A stretch of DNA of 64,000 nt, from contig NZ_WQNE01000028.1 of NCBI RefSeq assembly GCF_009759665.1, positions 58,962-122,961 on the forward strand, given 5' to 3'. The stretch comes from Bradyrhizobium cajani. Lineage in GTDB: Bacteria; Pseudomonadota; Alphaproteobacteria; Rhizobiales; Xanthobacteraceae. Below the pieces are notes generated by a model that had not been told where the DNA came from, made no database searches, and worked only from the letters and a program-made list of their open reading frames with translations. This document shows, in pieces, positions 61,259 to 64,000 of the stretch; position 1 is the stretch's first letter, and the number at the start of each line of letters is the position of its first letter. The position numbers and the translations under genes are program-made.

Positions 61259-62590
61259 ATGATTTCACAGTCTGGACTGCGTGCGCTCGCCTGCGGCGTG
61301 CTGGTGTCGCTTGGCGCCATGTCCCTTGGCGCCATGTCCCTTGGTGCCATGTCCCTTGGTGCCATGTCGCTCGCGCGGGCGGAGGGCACCTACGAGATTC
61401 CGGCCGGCGCGCATTTCAACCAGGAGAAGCTCGCGAGGATCAGCGAGTTCTTCAAGAATGAAGTTGCGACCGGCAAGATCGCCGGCGCAACCGTGCTGAT
61501 CAAGCAGCACGGCAAGCCGGTCTACCACGAAGCCTTCGGCGTACAGGACGTCGTCAGCAAGGCGCCGATCACGGACAAGACCATCTTCCGCCTGTTCTCG
61601 ATGTCGAAGGCGATCACCGCGGTGGTCGCGATGCAATTGGTCGAGGACGGCAAGATCAAGCTCGACGATCCCGTCTCCAAATACATCCCGTCCTTCGCCA
61701 ATGTGAAGGTCGGCGTCGAGAAGAAGGCCGAGGACGGCACCAAGTCGCTCGAACTGGTGCCGCCCAACCGGCCGATGACCGTGCTCGACCTGATGCGCCA
61801 TACCTCGGGCATCACCTATGGCTTCTATGGCGACACCCTGGTGCGCAAGGCCTATCGCGAGGCCAACATCTATGCCGGCGATTTCGATCTCGCCGAGTTT
61901 GCCGAGCGCATCGCCAAGCTGCCGCTGCACAACCAGCCGGGTGCGCTCTGGCAATACGGCCACTCCACCGACGTGCTTGCGCGCGTGATGGAAATCGCGG
62001 CCGGCAAGCCGCTGCTCGACATCGAGCGGGAGAAGCTGCTCGATCCTCTCGGCATGGTCGACACCGGCTTCCTCGTCACCGACCCCGAGAAGCAGAAGCT
62101 TCTGGCGCAGCCGTTGCCGAACGACAGCGATTTCCGGGTCGGCCGGATCAACGATCCGACGGTGGTCAAGAAGATCCAGTTCGCCAGCGGCGGCATGGTC
62201 ACGACCATGGCCGACTATGAGCGCTTCGCGCAGATGCTGCTCAACGGCGGCAGCCTCGACGGCAAGACCATCCTCAAACCGGAGACGTTCAAGCTGATGA
62301 CGACCGATCAGGTTGGCCCTGGCTCCGGCGTCGATCGCGATTATTTCTACTTCCCCGGCGATGGCTTCGGTTTCGGGCTCGGGCTTGCGGTCCGCACCGA
62401 TCCCGGCAACGCCAAGCCGCCGCCGCCCGGCGATCTCGGCGAATTGAAGTGGGATGGCGCCTCCGGCTGCTATTTCGTGATCGATCGCAAGCAGGACATG
62501 TTCTTCGTCCTGCTGGAGCAGACCCCGACCGAGCGCCAGCGCGTGCAGCGGACATTGAAGCAGTTGGTCTATGAAGCCATGGAGAAGTGA
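61259..62590 (+). CDS. beta-lactamase-fold serine hydrolase with a repeated signal peptide
   Basis: This 443-residue protein is a class C-like serine hydrolase with nucleophile S114 in S-M-S-K (S-x-x-K, K117), Y-G-H in W-Q-Y-G-H-S, and H-T-S-G. Its signal peptide contains four tandem S-L-G-A-M units encoded by a 15-bp repeat, then S-L-A-R-A before cleavage. Relatives are esterases or peptidases of the EstB/AmpC fold. GAGGGGG precedes ATG 61259. It overlaps or abuts a paralogue downstream (about half the residues alike). Confidence 0.88.
   Translation: MISQSGLRALACGVLVSLGAMSLGAMSLGAMSLGAMSLARAEGTYEIPAGAHFNQEKLARISEFFKNEVATGKIAGATVLIKQHGKPVYHEAFGVQDVVSKAPITDKTIFRLFSMSKAITAVVAMQLVEDGKIKLDDPVSKYIPSFANVKVGVEKKAEDGTKSLELVPPNRPMTVLDLMRHTSGITYGFYGDTLVRKAYREANIYAGDFDLAEFAERIAKLPLHNQPGALWQYGHSTDVLARVMEIAAGKPLLDIEREKLLDPLGMVDTGFLVTDPEKQKLLAQPLPNDSDFRVGRINDPTVVKKIQFASGGMVTTMADYERFAQMLLNGGSLDGKTILKPETFKLMTTDQVGPGSGVDRDYFYFPGDGFGFGLGLAVRTDPGNAKPPPPGDLGELKWDGASGCYFVIDRKQDMFFVLLEQTPTERQRVQRTLKQLVYEAMEK
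61307..61366 (+). repeat. four 15-bp tandem repeats in a signal-peptide coding region
   Basis: TC(G/C)CTTGG(C/T)GCCATG occurs four times without interruption, encoding S-L-G-A-M each time. The unit is a multiple of three, so copy-number change keeps the frame and only lengthens or shortens the hydrophobic core. Confidence 0.9.
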
Positions 62591-62591
62591 T

Positions 62592-63854
62592 GTGCGCGGG
62601 CGCCGTGCGCTGATTGCGGCGCTCGTCCTTCTGGTTGGTGCATGCGGTGCGAAGGCGGGCTCCGAAGGACGCGCCGCCCGCAAGCTCTCGCCCGAGGGCC
62701 TCGCAAAGGTCTCCGACTACATCCGCAACGAGATCGTCACCGGCAAGATTCCCGGTGCCATCCTGCTGCTCCAGCAGCACGGCAAGCCGATCTATTACGA
62801 GAATTTCGGCGTCCGCGACGTTGCGACCGAGATGTCGATGAGCGCGGACACGATCTTCCGTCTCTATTCGATGTCGAAGCCGATCACCTCCGTCATGGCG
62901 ATGATGCTGGTCGAGGAGGGCAAGCTCGCGCTCGACGATCCCGTCTCGAAATACATTCCGGCGTTTGCCGGCATGAAGGTCGGCGTCGAGAAGAAGGCCG
63001 AGGACGGTAAGGTCTCGCTGGCGCTGGAGCCGCTCGCGCGCCCGGTCACGATCAAGGACCTGCTGCGCCACACCTCGGGGCTGCCCTATGGCTATCACGG
63101 TGGCGGCATGGTGCGCGAACTCTATGCAGAGGCCAATCTCTTCCAGAGCAATCTCGGCAATGCCGACTTCGTTGCGAAGATCGCCACGCTGCCGCTGGTC
63201 GAGCAGCCGGGTACGGTGTGGGATTACGGCTTTTCCACCGACGTGCTCGGCCGCGTCGTCGAGGTGGTCTCTGGAAAGACGCTGCTCCAGTTCGAGAAGG
63301 AGCGGCTGCTCGGCCCGCTCGGCATGACCGAGACCGCGTTCTTCGTCGCCGATCCCGACAAATTCCCGCGCATTGCCGAGCCGATGCCGGAGGATCGCAA
63401 CATCAATCCGACGACGCAGGTCCGCGACATCAGGCGGCCGGTGAAATGGGAATCGGGCGGCGGCGGCATGGTCGGCACGATCGGCGACTACGCCCGCTTC
63501 GTCCAGATGCTGTTGAATGGCGGCAGCTATGAGGGGCGGCGCTATCTCAAGCCCGAGACCATCGCGCTGATGGCCTCCGATCACATCGGACCTGAGACGA
63601 AGATCGCGCGCGACCAGAACTATTATCCGGGCGAGAACTCCGGCTTCGGGCTCGGCTTTGCGGTGCGCACCTCGGTGCCGCCGGGCACGTCGTGGCCTCT
63701 CGGCGAATATCGCTGGGATGGCGTCGGCGGCACGTTCTTCTTCATCGATCCCGAAGACGATCTGTTCGGGATCTTCATGGTGCAGACCCCGTCGCAGCGC
63801 GGCCGGATCCAACTGGCGCTGAAGACGCTGATCTATCAGGCGATGGGACGGTGA
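62592..63854 (+). CDS. beta-lactamase-fold serine hydrolase, lipoprotein paralogue
   Basis: GTG 62592 follows GGAG by 8 bases; an ATG at 62571 overlapping the previous gene is the alternative. The leader R-G-R-R-A-L-I-A-A-L-V-L-L-V-G-A-C ends in a lipobox, so this copy is probably membrane-lipidated while its neighbour is secreted. The catalytic S93-M-S-K96, H-T-S-G-L-P-Y-G and W-D-Y-G-F-S motifs match the upstream paralogue. The two genes form a tandem duplication and one operon. The substrate is unknown. Confidence 0.87.
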   Translation: MRGRRALIAALVLLVGACGAKAGSEGRAARKLSPEGLAKVSDYIRNEIVTGKIPGAILLLQQHGKPIYYENFGVRDVATEMSMSADTIFRLYSMSKPITSVMAMMLVEEGKLALDDPVSKYIPAFAGMKVGVEKKAEDGKVSLALEPLARPVTIKDLLRHTSGLPYGYHGGGMVRELYAEANLFQSNLGNADFVAKIATLPLVEQPGTVWDYGFSTDVLGRVVEVVSGKTLLQFEKERLLGPLGMTETAFFVADPDKFPRIAEPMPEDRNINPTTQVRDIRRPVKWESGGGGMVGTIGDYARFVQMLLNGGSYEGRRYLKPETIALMASDHIGPETKIARDQNYYPGENSGFGLGFAVRTSVPPGTSWPLGEYRWDGVGGTFFFIDPEDDLFGIFMVQTPSQRGRIQLALKTLIYQAMGR

Positions 63855-64000
63855 TCGCGGGCGTCTCGTTTTTGTAGATGGGGTAACGGGCTCCGCTGAG
63901 GCCTTCCAACCAGCCGCGCTAGCTACGGCACTATTTGATAGCGCGCGTCGCGCGGCTTGATTGGAAGGCAAGCGGTCGTCCCTCACATGATGGTGTAGCG

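Noticed and set aside
61307..61366. Short tandem repeat considered as a CRISPR-like array
   Set aside because: The units are contiguous without spacers and encode part of a signal peptide.
62289..63986. 565-codon minus-strand frame opposite the two serine hydrolases
   Set aside because: It covers both paralogues antisense, and its internal repeats only echo the duplication.

Overview
The window is about 64 kb of GC-rich chromosome from an alphaproteobacterium, almost certainly Bradyrhizobium or a close relative (Nitrobacteraceae). I infer this from the recA and alaS protein sequences, the GAAC-N7-GAAC SOS box in front of recA, the many small Bradyrhizobium-type proteins, and the dense scatter of palindromic intergenic repeats. 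No rRNA, tRNA or CRISPR array was recognised.

Layout. Positions 1-6.8 kb hold small, mostly secreted or hypothetical genes: a PilZ protein, an HdeA-like protein, a thioesterase, a DUF6894 protein, a DUF2798 protein and a PepSY protein. Two tandem minus-strand transcription units at 4.33-4.59 kb look like duplicated sRNA genes, each ending in its own terminator. Positions 6.8-11.2 kb are an accessory patch: several strong hairpins, a perfect 46-bp palindrome, a P63C-domain gene, and an IS1595-like element whose transposase carries an amber stop and which seems to carry a membrane/coiled-coil gene. The patch ends a few bases before the recA SOS box. Positions 11.3-25.9 kb are housekeeping: recA, gcvTHP under a tandem glycine riboswitch, alaS, a cyclic-nucleotide-type K+ channel, icd, and a TrmJ-like methyltransferase fused to a DUF559 domain.

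Positions 25.9-31.5 kb hold a TPR protein, an oxidoreductase/hotdog gene pair and a DNA-binding-BTAD/alpha-beta-hydrolase fusion. Positions 31.5-41.1 kb hold two neighbouring units. The first is a TetR regulator divergent from OsmC-like, acyl-CoA-dehydrogenase-like and two-domain rhodanese genes. The second is a PAS-sigma54 activator divergent from a cyanate-type ABC transporter plus cyanase. A good -24/-12 promoter and a row of three palindromes lie between activator and transporter. Together the genes suggest handling of cyanate, and perhaps of upstream cyanide or thiocyanate.

Positions 41.1-56.2 kb carry a PEP-mutase-like gene divergent from a LysR regulator, a DUF1476 gene, and a dispersed purine block (purC, purS, purQ, purL) interrupted by CorA, a Bug-type binding protein, a TPR protein, a DMT exporter and a thioesterase. 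An acyltransferase, a DUF1328 gene, a hydrolase, a DUF427 gene and bolA follow. Positions 56.3-63.9 kb hold ltrA, the ergothioneine genes egtB and egtD, grxD, a macro-domain gene and two tandem beta-lactamase-fold hydrolases.

A recurrent theme is palindromic repeats placed exactly at gene 3' ends. In at least five genes the repeat abuts or supplies the stop codon, and in the sigma54 activator it supplies the last codons.
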